Source: Desulfovibrio sp. Dsv1
Lineage (GTDB): Bacteria; Desulfobacterota; Desulfovibrionia; Desulfovibrionales; Desulfovibrionaceae
Direction: 5' to 3'
DNA: 21,385 nt
Assembly: GCA_000403945.1 (NCBI GenBank)
Contig: APFI01000133.1
Span: 1 to 21,385, forward strand
Shown here piece after piece: positions 1 through 7,045 of the stretch. Made by a program: the position numbers and the translations under genes. The stretch's first letter is position 1. Each line of letters opens with the position of its first letter. A model generated the notes under the pieces. The model was given only the letters and a program-made list of their open reading frames with translations. It was not told the DNA's origin and did not search any database.

Positions 1-43
1 TGACGGAAGCCGGGGCGTTTCGCGCGCGGCGGAACCAGACCGC

Positions 44-691
44 TTACTGGCCGAGCCCCCGCCGCATGGCCAGGCGCACGGCCTCCACCTGAACCGGGAT
101 ATCCCGCGCGCCCACCAGCTCCGAGACCAGAGCGCAGCAGCGCGCGCCGTGACGGGCCACCTCGGCGATATTGTGCGCCTTGATGCCACCGATGGCCACA
201 AAAGGCAGCTCAATGTTATGCGCCACCCAGTCCAGATAATCGAAGCCCACCGGGTCCACCACGTCCTCCTTGGTCTGGGTTGCGAAAATGGGCCCCACGC
301 CGATGTAATTCGCGCCCGCGTTCACGGCGGCCACGGCCTGTTCCGGCGAATGGGTAGACAGGCCGATGAGCATGTCCGGCCCCACAAGGCGGCGCACCTC
401 GGTTACGGGCAGGTCCTCCTGTCCGATGTGCACGCCATCGGCCCCCACCAGCATGGCAATGTCAATGTGGTCGTTGACAATGAAGCATGCCCCGGCCTTT
501 TCGGTCAGGCGGCGCAGCAGACGGCATTCTTCAAGCATCTTGCCGGCTTTGAACTTTTTTTCCCGGTATTGCAGAATGCGTACCCCGGCGTCCAGCAGGG
601 CCCCGGCCACCACGGCCAGAGGGCGGCCCAGGGAAAGACGCGAATCGGTCAGTGCGTAAATATCGGTCTGTCCGGGCAGAATGGCGGGCAT
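44..691 (-). CDS. thiE: Thiamine phosphate synthase ThiE
   Basis: Joins HMP-pyrophosphate and the thiazole phosphate to give thiamine phosphate, in the cytoplasm. The 215-residue length is normal for the family and the TIM-barrel landmarks appear in order: QYREK (41-45, family QxREK), ND at 73-74, DGVHIGQED (85-93), GPIFATQTK (133-141), which is the pyrophosphate and thiazole-phosphate binding loop, and AIGGI (166-170). The ATG at 691 is preceded on the minus strand by a good GGAGG five bases away, and that ribosome site overlaps the end of the DUF362 gene only 10 bases upstream, so the two are probably co-transcribed and coupled. No other thiamine gene is visible in the window. A TenI-type regulator is a possible alternative, but the complete catalytic loops favour a real ThiE. 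Confidence 0.95.
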   Translation of the reverse strand: MPAILPGQTDIYALTDSRLSLGRPLAVVAGALLDAGVRILQYREKKFKAGKMLEECRLLRRLTEKAGACFIVNDHIDIAMLVGADGVHIGQEDLPVTEVRRLVGPDMLIGLSTHSPEQAVAAVNAGANYIGVGPIFATQTKEDVVDPVGFDYLDWVAHNIELPFVAIGGIKAHNIAEVARHGARCCALVSELVGARDIPVQVEAVRLAMRRGLGQ

Positions 692-701
692 GACGCCTCC
701 T

Positions 702-1697
702 TCAGGGTTTGCACGCCGCCCACAGGCGGCGGACGCAGCTTTTTACAAGGCGCGCGGGATGAAACGAGGTGTGGGCCAATTCGCGCGGCAATTCAAAGCC
801 ACGCGCATTAAAATCCTCAGGCCGTTGCAGCACGTATGAGGCGCGCCAACCGGCCGCGCCGCAGCCTTCGGCCCTGCGCCGCTCCAGAGCCGCTCCCAGC
901 GGGGTCGCGCCGGGAACCAAGCCCAGCACGGCGCAGAGGGCCTCGTCCAGCGCCACGGCGGACGGGCTCGCCCCGATGAGCCCCAGGGCGAACGGCTTTC
1001 CCCGGCTGGGGCCGGTGACGTGCATGGCCCGCACGCCGTCGGCCAGCGCGGCCACCGGCGGCAGCGCCGCCCAGAGCGCGGCCAGGCAATCCGCGAAATA
1101 ACCGGGGTCGCGGCCTTCGCGGGTGTGGATCAAGGCCTTGCGCAGTCCGCTGACGCAGCCGAAGCAATTCTTTACCGCCAGGGTCAGCAGCATCTGGCTG
1201 TGCGCCTTGACCCGAGGCACGGAAAGAATCAGATCGCATTCCAGGGCACGCCGGGAGATCATGAAGCGCGGGCCGTCTTCCGGAGATGCGGAGGATGCCG
1301 CGGGCAGGGTCGGGCGCACGGGCACGGGCCGGTCCATGGCGCGCACCCTGAGCTTCAGGGGATGCAGGGCATCCTCCAGGCCGATCTTGCGGGCCACGGC
1401 CTCGGCGCGGCCGAAACCCGGCGAATCTGCCACATCCACCTTGGCGCCTTGTTCGAGCAGCCAGGCGCAGACCGCCGCCGTCACTTCGGGATCAGAGCAT
1501 GCCAGAGGCTGGGCCGTGACCAGATTGGGTTTGACCAGCACACGCCAGCCTGCGCCCACGCGCGGCCCGGCGGTCTCCAGCGCCTGAAACACGGCATGCC
1601 GAAGCCGGGGCGCGGCATAATCCGGGCAAGCCAGCAGGGCCACAGGCAGAGCGCGCGGCCCGGCGGCGCGGGATACGGAGGAAGAGGCGTCCGTCAT
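702..1697 (-). CDS. DUF362 domain protein
   Basis: A 331-residue protein with the DUF362 pattern: a KPNLV segment near residue 57, a VADSPGFG segment near residue 95, and the core LILSVPRVKAHSQMLLTLAVKN followed by a cysteine-containing FGCVSGLRKALIH. DUF362 proteins are often fused to 4Fe-4S ferredoxin modules, but no CxxCxxC cluster is present here. The biochemical role of the family is unsettled and I do not assign one. The gene lies 10 bases upstream of thiE on the same strand, which suggests one transcript but does not prove a thiamine role. The start ATG has no ribosome binding site, and a good promoter sits so close that the message may begin at the ATG. The N-terminus up to about residue 15 is low-complexity, so the true start is not fully certain. 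Confidence 0.85.
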   Translation of the reverse strand: MTDASSSVSRAAGPRALPVALLACPDYAAPRLRHAVFQALETAGPRVGAGWRVLVKPNLVTAQPLACSDPEVTAAVCAWLLEQGAKVDVADSPGFGRAEAVARKIGLEDALHPLKLRVRAMDRPVPVRPTLPAASSASPEDGPRFMISRRALECDLILSVPRVKAHSQMLLTLAVKNCFGCVSGLRKALIHTREGRDPGYFADCLAALWAALPPVAALADGVRAMHVTGPSRGKPFALGLIGASPSAVALDEALCAVLGLVPGATPLGAALERRRAEGCGAAGWRASYVLQRPEDFNARGFELPRELAHTSFHPARLVKSCVRRLWAACKP

Positions 1698-1703
1698 ACG
1701 GCG

Positions 1704-1732
1704 ACTATGACGTTACAGACCCGGATTGTAAA
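1704..1732 (-). promoter_or_regulatory. Putative sigma-70 promoter for DUF362-thiE
   Basis: On the minus strand TTTACA (1732-1727) is followed after exactly 17 bases by CATAGT (1709-1704): 5 of 6 and 4 of 6 matches to the -35 and -10 consensus. Only six bases separate the -10 from the ATG at 1697, so transcription should start at or next to the start codon. This agrees with the lack of a Shine-Dalgarno sequence. Confidence 0.45.
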
Positions 1733-1752
1733 GACCAGAGGAGGTTGCGCTC

Positions 1753-1781
1753 TTTTCAAGCCGCCCCTCTTGGAGTAAAAA
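1753..1781 (+). promoter_or_regulatory. Weak putative promoter for the MscS-type gene
   Basis: TTTTCA (1753-1758) and TAAAAA (1776-1781) are separated by 17 bases, each matching the consensus at 4 of 6 positions. It would give a leader of roughly 30 bases before the ATG at 1820. It is the best candidate in the divergent gap but not strong. Confidence 0.3.
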
Positions 1782-1819
1782 CAGTCAGCCGCATTCACGC
1801 GACATACAAGGATTCCACC

Positions 1820-4381
1820 ATGTGCCATTCCCGCTTCATCGTACTTCTGGTGCTCTCGCTCTGCCTGGCGGCCGAGCCGGGCCTGGCGGCTTCCGCCACA
1901 GCCCCGGCAGCCGGGGCCAAGGCCGCCAAAACGGACAACGCCGCCCAAACCGGGGATGCGGACAAAGGCAAAACCGCCGACGCCGCACCGGACCAGAAAA
2001 CTGACGGAGGGACGGCGGAGGCGGAAGCCGAGCCGCCGAAGCACGATCCCTGGGAAATGATCTGGGCCGGGCAACGCGGCATGCTCAACGACATCAAAGA
2101 AACCGCCGTCAGGCTGAGCGGCGGTTTCTCCGATCAGGCGGCCAATCTGACAGGCAAGGTCCAACCCTACGAGGAGGAAGCCCGCCGCCTGCTGGTGCTG
2201 ACCAATACTTTCAAAAACTGGCCCAATCCCATGGAGGCCGTGAGCCGCCGCATCACGGTCACGGTCACCCAACTGAACCATGTGCTGGAGCCGGTCATGC
2301 TGGCCCGCTCCGAGGCACAGGGCCTGCTGGAGCGCGTCAACTACATGGCCGACAGCCTGCCCGAAGACCTGCACGATGGCCGGATCAGCCCGGAAATGCA
2401 GAGCTATATCCGGGATATCGGTCAGGCCCGGCTGCGTCTGGCCGCCGTGCTGGCCCAGTACGATTCGGCGCTGGCTCCCTCCCTGGCGCTGCTCAAGCGG
2501 CTGGAAAAAACCCGCCAGGACATCAGTCAGCAACTGCCGATTCTCTGGAAAGACTATTATCTGCAACGCCCGGTGCCCTATCTCAGCCCCGAGGCCTGGG
2601 CCGATTTTGGCCAGCAGATGCGCTACTCCTACCAGGGTATGATACTACGCCTGCCCGTGGAAATGCCGGTCACCCCGGACCAGTGGGGCACGGCGGCCCT
2701 GCGTTTTCTGATCTGCCTGCTGTTCACCGGCGTGATCAGCCTGCTGCTTTACCGGCGCTGGATCAATCAGGACTCCAGGCCCGTCGGCCGCCATATTTTC
2801 CGGGTCAGCCTGCCCTGGCTCTGCCTGGGGCTATCCCTGCTGGGCAGTTCCCTGTCCGCCACGGGCGAATTTTTCCGGCTCTTTCTGGCACTGGGGAATT
2901 TATCCGTCATTCTGGGGCAGGTCTTCCTGGCCTGGGATCTGCGGATGCTGAAATATCCGGATGTGGAGGAGCAGCCCGCGCCTTTCCTGCGACTCATGCC
3001 CCTGACCCTCTGCGCCTATGCCCTGCTCTACCTGCCCCTGACCAAACCCCTAGTGCTGGTGATCTGGATGGCCCTGGTCATCGCCTCCCTTGTCTGGTGG
3101 CGGCGCTGGCGCAAAGTCAGCTGCGGATCCCTGCAACTGGAATCCAGCGTGCTGGACGGCGACTCCATTGTGCTCTGGCTCTGCCTGCTGCTGACCCTCT
3201 CGGGTCTGCACATCTACAGCATGGCCCTCTACCTGATCTTCGTCTCCTGCTCCCTGGCGCTGGAGCTCAGCCTGGGCGGCATGGCCCTGGTCAGCAACAT
3301 CAACGAACATCTGCCCAAGGAAGGCGCGCGGGCCGCTCTGGCCCGCCTGCTGGTGGCCCTGGCCGCACCCGTTGTCCTGGTGGCGGCCGTGGTGGGCGTG
3401 CTGCTCTGGGTCGGCACCCTGCCCGGCGGCATGTACCTGCTGGGCGAATACGTGTTCAAGGGCGTGAATGTGGGCGCCACCCAGTTCAACATCGTCCAGA
3501 TACTGCTGATCATCAGCGTATTCTATCTCACGCGCACGGCCGTGGCCATGGGTTCGCGCTTTCTGGCCAAACTGCCCAAACAGGGCCTGCAGATCGACGC
3601 CACACTGATCCCGCCCATGCAAACGGCTTTCACCTACGCGGTGTGGGCCATATTCGGCCTGTTCGTGCTGCGGGCTCTGGGCATGGAGCTGAGCAATCTG
3701 GCCATGGTGGCCGGCGGTCTTTCCGTGGGCATCGGCTTTGGCATGCAGACCATTGTGAACAACTTTCTCTCCGGCCTGATCCTGATCTTCAGCCGCACGC
3801 TCCAGGCCGGGGACGTGGTGGAAGTGGGCGGCACCACGGGCCGGGTGCGCAAGATCAGCGTTCGCGCCACCATGGTGGAAACCTACGACAACGCGCTCAT
3901 CTACGTGCCAAACTCCGAATTCGTGGCCAGCCGCCTGATCAACTGGACCCGCAACAGCCGTACCGTGCGGCGCGAAATCAAGCTGGGCGTGGCCTACGGT
4001 TCGAACACGGCCCTGGTGATAAAGTTGCTGCTGGCCGTGGCCAACGGGCACGAAAACGTGCTCAAGTATCCCACGCCCACCGTCACTTTCAACGATTTCG
4101 GCGCCAGTACCCTGGATTTCCTGCTGCGTTTCTGGGTCAAGGACTATGACGTGGGTGTGTCCACCGCCTCGGACATCCGCCTGGCCATTGAAAAGCAGTT
4201 CCGCGAGCACCACATTGAAGTAGCCTTCCCGCAGCTGGACGTACACATCAAGGCCATGCCGCCGCGCGTCAAAAATCCGCAGGCTCAGTCCCGCGCTCGC
4301 GCCGAACGCCCCGCGCGCCGCCGTCTGCGCCGACCGCCACAGGTCCGGTCCGCAAAGCGGGCCGAGACAACAGCGCGGTGA
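1820..4381 (+). CDS. Large MscS-family mechanosensitive channel
   Basis: An inner-membrane channel predicted to open under membrane tension and release solutes on osmotic downshock. I chose the ATG at 1820 (853 residues) because it follows AAGGA and gives a clean signal peptide, with hydrophobic residues about 5-17 ending near AEPGLA; an upstream in-frame start adds only a non-signal extension. A charged Ala-rich linker and a helical periplasmic region (about 60-270) precede roughly ten membrane segments from residue 289 on. The MscS core begins near residue 634 with LSVGIGFGMQTIVNNFLSG (pore helix), followed by GDVVEVGGTTGRV and YVPNSEF near 664-705. The protein ends in a very basic tail after about residue 816. 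This matches the large MscK/YbiO/YjeP-like type rather than small MscS. Which sub-family it belongs to cannot be settled by eye. Confidence 0.92.
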   Translation: MCHSRFIVLLVLSLCLAAEPGLAASATAPAAGAKAAKTDNAAQTGDADKGKTADAAPDQKTDGGTAEAEAEPPKHDPWEMIWAGQRGMLNDIKETAVRLSGGFSDQAANLTGKVQPYEEEARRLLVLTNTFKNWPNPMEAVSRRITVTVTQLNHVLEPVMLARSEAQGLLERVNYMADSLPEDLHDGRISPEMQSYIRDIGQARLRLAAVLAQYDSALAPSLALLKRLEKTRQDISQQLPILWKDYYLQRPVPYLSPEAWADFGQQMRYSYQGMILRLPVEMPVTPDQWGTAALRFLICLLFTGVISLLLYRRWINQDSRPVGRHIFRVSLPWLCLGLSLLGSSLSATGEFFRLFLALGNLSVILGQVFLAWDLRMLKYPDVEEQPAPFLRLMPLTLCAYALLYLPLTKPLVLVIWMALVIASLVWWRRWRKVSCGSLQLESSVLDGDSIVLWLCLLLTLSGLHIYSMALYLIFVSCSLALELSLGGMALVSNINEHLPKEGARAALARLLVALAAPVVLVAAVVGVLLWVGTLPGGMYLLGEYVFKGVNVGATQFNIVQILLIISVFYLTRTAVAMGSRFLAKLPKQGLQIDATLIPPMQTAFTYAVWAIFGLFVLRALGMELSNLAMVAGGLSVGIGFGMQTIVNNFLSGLILIFSRTLQAGDVVEVGGTTGRVRKISVRATMVETYDNALIYVPNSEFVASRLINWTRNSRTVRREIKLGVAYGSNTALVIKLLLAVANGHENVLKYPTPTVTFNDFGASTLDFLLRFWVKDYDVGVSTASDIRLAIEKQFREHHIEVAFPQLDVHIKAMPPRVKNPQAQSRARAERPARRRLRRPPQVRSAKRAETTAR

Positions 4382-4459
4382 AAAACACGGAGGAGACAGG
4401 GGCAAGGGACGTGCCGCAAACCGCGCAGGCGTCCTCATACACACAACAAGGGAGGAAGT

Positions 4460-4810
4460 ATGATCCGTCGCGCCCATGAACGGGAAAAACTGGATAAAAG
4501 CATGTTCGGCGGACCGGGGATCGCCCATTTTACCAAGCTTCTGAACGAGGATGAATTCGAGGGCAGGGGGCGCCTGTACAATCACGTGCTGCTCCGTCCC
4601 GGCGACGCTGTGGGCAAACACCGCCACAACGGCGACTTTGAAGCTTTTTTCATCCTCAAGGGCGAAGGCCTGTACGACGACAACGGCCACGAAACCACGG
4701 TCAAGGCCGGGGACGTGACCGTATGCCGCCACGGCGAGGAGCATGCCCTGTACAACAACGGCCCGGACGATCTGGAAATGGTCGCCCTGATCCTCTATTC
4801 CGGCAACTGA
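4460..4810 (+). CDS. Small single-domain cupin protein
   Basis: A 116-residue cytoplasmic protein that is essentially one cupin barrel. Motif 1 is HRHNGDFE (H54, H56, E61) leading to GEG at 68-70; motif 2 runs from GDVTVCRHGEEH (His95) to YNN. These supply the usual three His and one Glu metal ligands. No catalytic partner domain is present, so the substrate is unknown; small cupins of this kind include sugar or auxiliary metabolite enzymes and binding proteins. A GGAGG at 4451-4455 supports the ATG at 4460. It lies 78 bases after the channel gene and ends just before a strong terminator, so it may be the last gene of that transcript. Confidence 0.85.
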   Translation: MIRRAHEREKLDKSMFGGPGIAHFTKLLNEDEFEGRGRLYNHVLLRPGDAVGKHRHNGDFEAFFILKGEGLYDDNGHETTVKAGDVTVCRHGEEHALYNNGPDDLEMVALILYSGN

Positions 4811-4817
4811 TGCATTG

Positions 4818-4852
4818 GGGCGGTCGCCTCAGGCGGCCGCCCTCTTCTTTTT
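4818..4852 (+). terminator. Rho-independent terminator after the cupin gene
   Basis: GGGCGGTCGCC (4818-4828) pairs with GGCGGCCGCCC (4832-4842) across a three-base loop, with one G-T pair, followed by TCTTCTTTTT. The stem also covers the 3' end of the possible minus-strand small gene at 4829-4951. Confidence 0.8.
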
Positions 4853-4951
4853 GCTCCTGACCACCCATCCGATCGGACCGCCCACCAGCGCGGCCAGCGG
4901 AACCTTCTTATCCGCCATAAAAACATGGCCAGTTTCACAAAATTTCCGCAA
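4829..4951 (-). CDS. Possible 40-residue small membrane protein
   Basis: Read from a TTG at 4951, a GAGGAA ribosome site lies six bases upstream (4963-4958) and the frame runs 40 codons to TGA. The protein starts with a short polar part containing Cys and His, then MADKK, then about 15 hydrophobic residues (VPLAALVGGPIGWVV) and a strongly basic end (RSKKKR). That is the layout of a single-pass small membrane protein. An alternative is the ATG at 4918, giving 29 residues but no ribosome site. The frame stays open and protein-like well upstream with no better start, so it could also be the surviving end of a decayed longer gene. Its last codons lie inside the terminator stem of the convergent cupin gene, which is a point against it. 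No family recognised. Confidence 0.3.
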   Translation of the reverse strand: MRKFCETGHVFMADKKVPLAALVGGPIGWVVRSKKKRAAA

Positions 4952-5151
4952 TGCCTGTTCCTCACACTTTCCGGCTACGCCAAATGAGGTCGGCGTTTTG
5001 ATAAGGGCTGAGCCTAAGAATTTAAAATGCGCCCGTCCTGAGAGGCCGGGGCTTTTGTATTGCGCAGCGGGACAAGTATGCGTATAGTGCGCTGATATGG
5101 GCGGGGTTGGAGTTTCGCCGCGCCGCTGAAAAATACTCCAAGGAGTACGGG
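4952..5151. other. Intergenic leader before the FG-GAP gene
   Basis: Apart from the possible small gene on the minus strand and the promoter at 5060-5088, I see no gene or RNA here. Base composition is more AT-rich than the flanking genes around 4915-5040. Confidence 0.5.
5060..5088 (+). promoter_or_regulatory. Putative promoter for the FG-GAP gene
   Basis: A good -10, TATAGT (5083-5088, 5 of 6), has TTGCGC (5060-5065) 17 bases upstream. The -35 matches only in TTG. It would give a leader of about 57 bases. Confidence 0.4.
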
Positions 5152-6828
5152 ATGAAATTTGCCATGCGATTGTCCTTTACGGTCTGCCTGCTGACACTCG
5201 TTCTGGGGCTGACCCAGATCGCGTCGGCCGCGCCGAAAAGTTTTGTACTGCTGCCCCTTACGGTCAATGCGCCGCAGAGCTACGCCTATCTGTCCAAAGC
5301 CGTGCCAGCCACCATGCATGCCCGGCTCAACCGGCCCGGCGTGCTGGAGGGACGCAGCGCGCAGAGCAGGGCAACCTCCGCCGCCGAAGCCCGCAAGGCC
5401 ATGAATGGCGCGGATTACGCGGTGTGGGGCTCGGTGAGCGTCATGGGCAATGAGTGCACCATTGAAGTCCATAGCGTGGACAAGGCCGGCAAGACCTGGA
5501 GCAAAACCGCCCAGGGGCCTTTGAGCGGTCTGACCTCCACAGTGCAGCAATTGAGTTCCGCGCTGAGCAGCGAGGCTTTCGGCGTGACTGTGGCGGCACG
5601 GCCCAATTTTATGGCTCCGGGCAAGGGCCAGCCGGTCAATCAGATGAATTCGGACATCGTGGTCAATGAGACGGGCCAGCAGCAGGTTTACCTGAATCCG
5701 CAGTTCCGTTATCAGGGGGCCGGGGCTGGCGACGGCTCGCGTCTGCGCAGCCAGCGCCTCAAGGAAAATATGGTGGATATGGCTGTGGGCGATTTCAACG
5801 GTGACGGTAAAAACGAAATCGCGGTGCTCGGCGACCACAAGCTGACCATCTATATCTGGCAGCCCGACGGAAAGCTCAAGGAACTGGATTCCACCGTGGT
5901 TTCCCAGTCCAACATCAATTTTTCCATGCGGGGCATTGATCTGAACCGCGACGGCGCCATGGAACTGGTCGTGGCCTCCTTTGAGGAGGACGGCAACCGC
6001 CCCTACTCCTCTTTCTATTCCTTCAAGGGCGGCAAGCTGACCCAGTACGCCGACCGCATTCCCTACTTCGCCAGCGTTATCAAAACACCGCCCGCCTTCA
6101 CGCCCACCCTGGTGGGCCAGGGCTGGGATTCGCTCAAGCTCTTCGCTCCCGGCGTGCATGTGATGGTCAAGAGCGGCAACAAGTTTTCCCTGGGCTCCCG
6201 TCTGGATCTGCCCTCCGGCGCCACGGTGTTCAACGTGGCATGGCTGCCCGGCGGCAAGGACAGCAAGGGCGACCAGCTGGTCATGCTCACGGATGACGAG
6301 CGCATCAAGGTTTTCCAGGGCAACGGCAACACACTGATCCACACCACCATGGAGCGTTTTTCCGGTTCCGCCACAGGCATGGATCACTACAAGGGGATGC
6401 CCGGCCTGGGCATCGACCGCAACTACCAGCTGCCCAGCAAGTATTACGCGCCCATGCGCATGATCGCGGCGGACCTGGGCCGCACCGGCGAATACGCGCT
6501 GCTGCTCAACAAGCCTATTTCCACGGCTTCGCAGATCTTTGACCGTTACCGCTTCTTCCCCCAGGGCGAAATTCACGCCCTGTACTGGGACGGCGTGGGC
6601 CTGGGCCTGAAGTGGAAGACACGGCGCATCCGGGGCTCTGTGGCTGAAATCGACTTGGCAGACGTGAACAATGACGGCATCCTGGATCTGGTGGTGGGCC
6701 TGAACACCTCGCCGGACCTAGGTATCGGCAGCCGCCAGAGCATGATCACCGCCTATCCGCTGGACGTGTCCCAGGCCGACCCGAACATGCCCGCAGACCT
6801 CAACGACTTTGAAGTGAATCCCAATTAG
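5152..6828 (+). CDS. Exported FG-GAP/VCBS repeat protein
   Basis: A 558-residue secreted protein. The ATG at 5152 is chosen over an upstream in-frame start because AAGGAG lies seven bases before it and the protein then begins with a classic signal peptide (MKFAMRL, a hydrophobic core, IASA cleaved before APKS). Residues about 28-155 form a compact domain (FVLLPLTVNAP, then ADYAVWGSVSV) resembling the N-terminal fold of TolB- or LpoB/FlgO-like outer-membrane-associated proteins; this likeness is inference. The rest is a beta-propeller-type FG-GAP region with three calcium-loop motifs: DFNGDGKNEIAV (214), DLNRDGAMELVV (263) and DVNNDGILDLVV (504). FG-GAP proteins usually mediate binding or act as scaffolds rather than enzymes. 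It probably stands alone as a transcript. Confidence 0.85.
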   Translation: MKFAMRLSFTVCLLTLVLGLTQIASAAPKSFVLLPLTVNAPQSYAYLSKAVPATMHARLNRPGVLEGRSAQSRATSAAEARKAMNGADYAVWGSVSVMGNECTIEVHSVDKAGKTWSKTAQGPLSGLTSTVQQLSSALSSEAFGVTVAARPNFMAPGKGQPVNQMNSDIVVNETGQQQVYLNPQFRYQGAGAGDGSRLRSQRLKENMVDMAVGDFNGDGKNEIAVLGDHKLTIYIWQPDGKLKELDSTVVSQSNINFSMRGIDLNRDGAMELVVASFEEDGNRPYSSFYSFKGGKLTQYADRIPYFASVIKTPPAFTPTLVGQGWDSLKLFAPGVHVMVKSGNKFSLGSRLDLPSGATVFNVAWLPGGKDSKGDQLVMLTDDERIKVFQGNGNTLIHTTMERFSGSATGMDHYKGMPGLGIDRNYQLPSKYYAPMRMIAADLGRTGEYALLLNKPISTASQIFDRYRFFPQGEIHALYWDGVGLGLKWKTRRIRGSVAEIDLADVNNDGILDLVVGLNTSPDLGIGSRQSMITAYPLDVSQADPNMPADLNDFEVNPN

Positions 6829-6840
6829 AGCGGTGCACGC

Positions 6841-6944
6841 ATGAACTTCTCTGGAAGTTCATTCCATAAATGACTTCCGATTGTTCAGGTCAAAGCCTGA
6901 CGCGGCGGCAACTCCGCCGTGAATAAGCCGGAAAACGCGTTTCC
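6841..6944 (+). other. Array of four small hairpins in the purD leader / FG-GAP trailer
   Basis: Four consecutive inverted repeats stand in 104 bases: ATGAACTTC/GAAGTTCAT (6841-6862, perfect 9-base arms, TCTG loop), TCAGG/CCTGA (6885-6900), CGGCGG/CCGCCG (6903-6919) and GGAAA/TTTCCG (6930-6944, core arms GGAAA/TTTCC). None is followed by a T run. Function unknown; candidates are a dispersed intergenic repeat, an RNA or a protein-binding region. It does not match a riboswitch I recognise. Confidence 0.6.
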
Positions 6945-6982
6945 GTGTTAGTGAATCCCAGTTCTGGATCGCATGGCAATCC

Positions 6983-7015
6983 GGCCCTCCTTCCGTCGGG
7001 CGGGGGCCTTTTTTT
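6983..7015 (+). terminator. Terminator-like hairpin before purD
   Basis: GGCCC (6983-6987) pairs with GGGCC at 7004-7008, extended by weaker pairs, and is followed directly by seven T residues. It would end the FG-GAP transcript. Because it lies just 30 bases before purD it could instead act as an attenuator if purD is transcribed from upstream. Confidence 0.6.
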
Positions 7016-7045
7016 CATCCGTCATCGGCGCAAAAGGAGGGCAAG

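Noticed and set aside
3050..4744. 564-codon minus-strand frame across the MscS gene and the cupin gene
   Set aside because: Covers two well-supported genes on the other strand and shows only antisense-type composition.
5014..6576. 520-codon open frame on the minus strand opposite the FG-GAP gene
   Set aside because: It mirrors a clear exported protein gene with signal peptide and calcium loops; the antisense translation is low-complexity and His/Gly-rich with no domain, as is usual in high-GC DNA.
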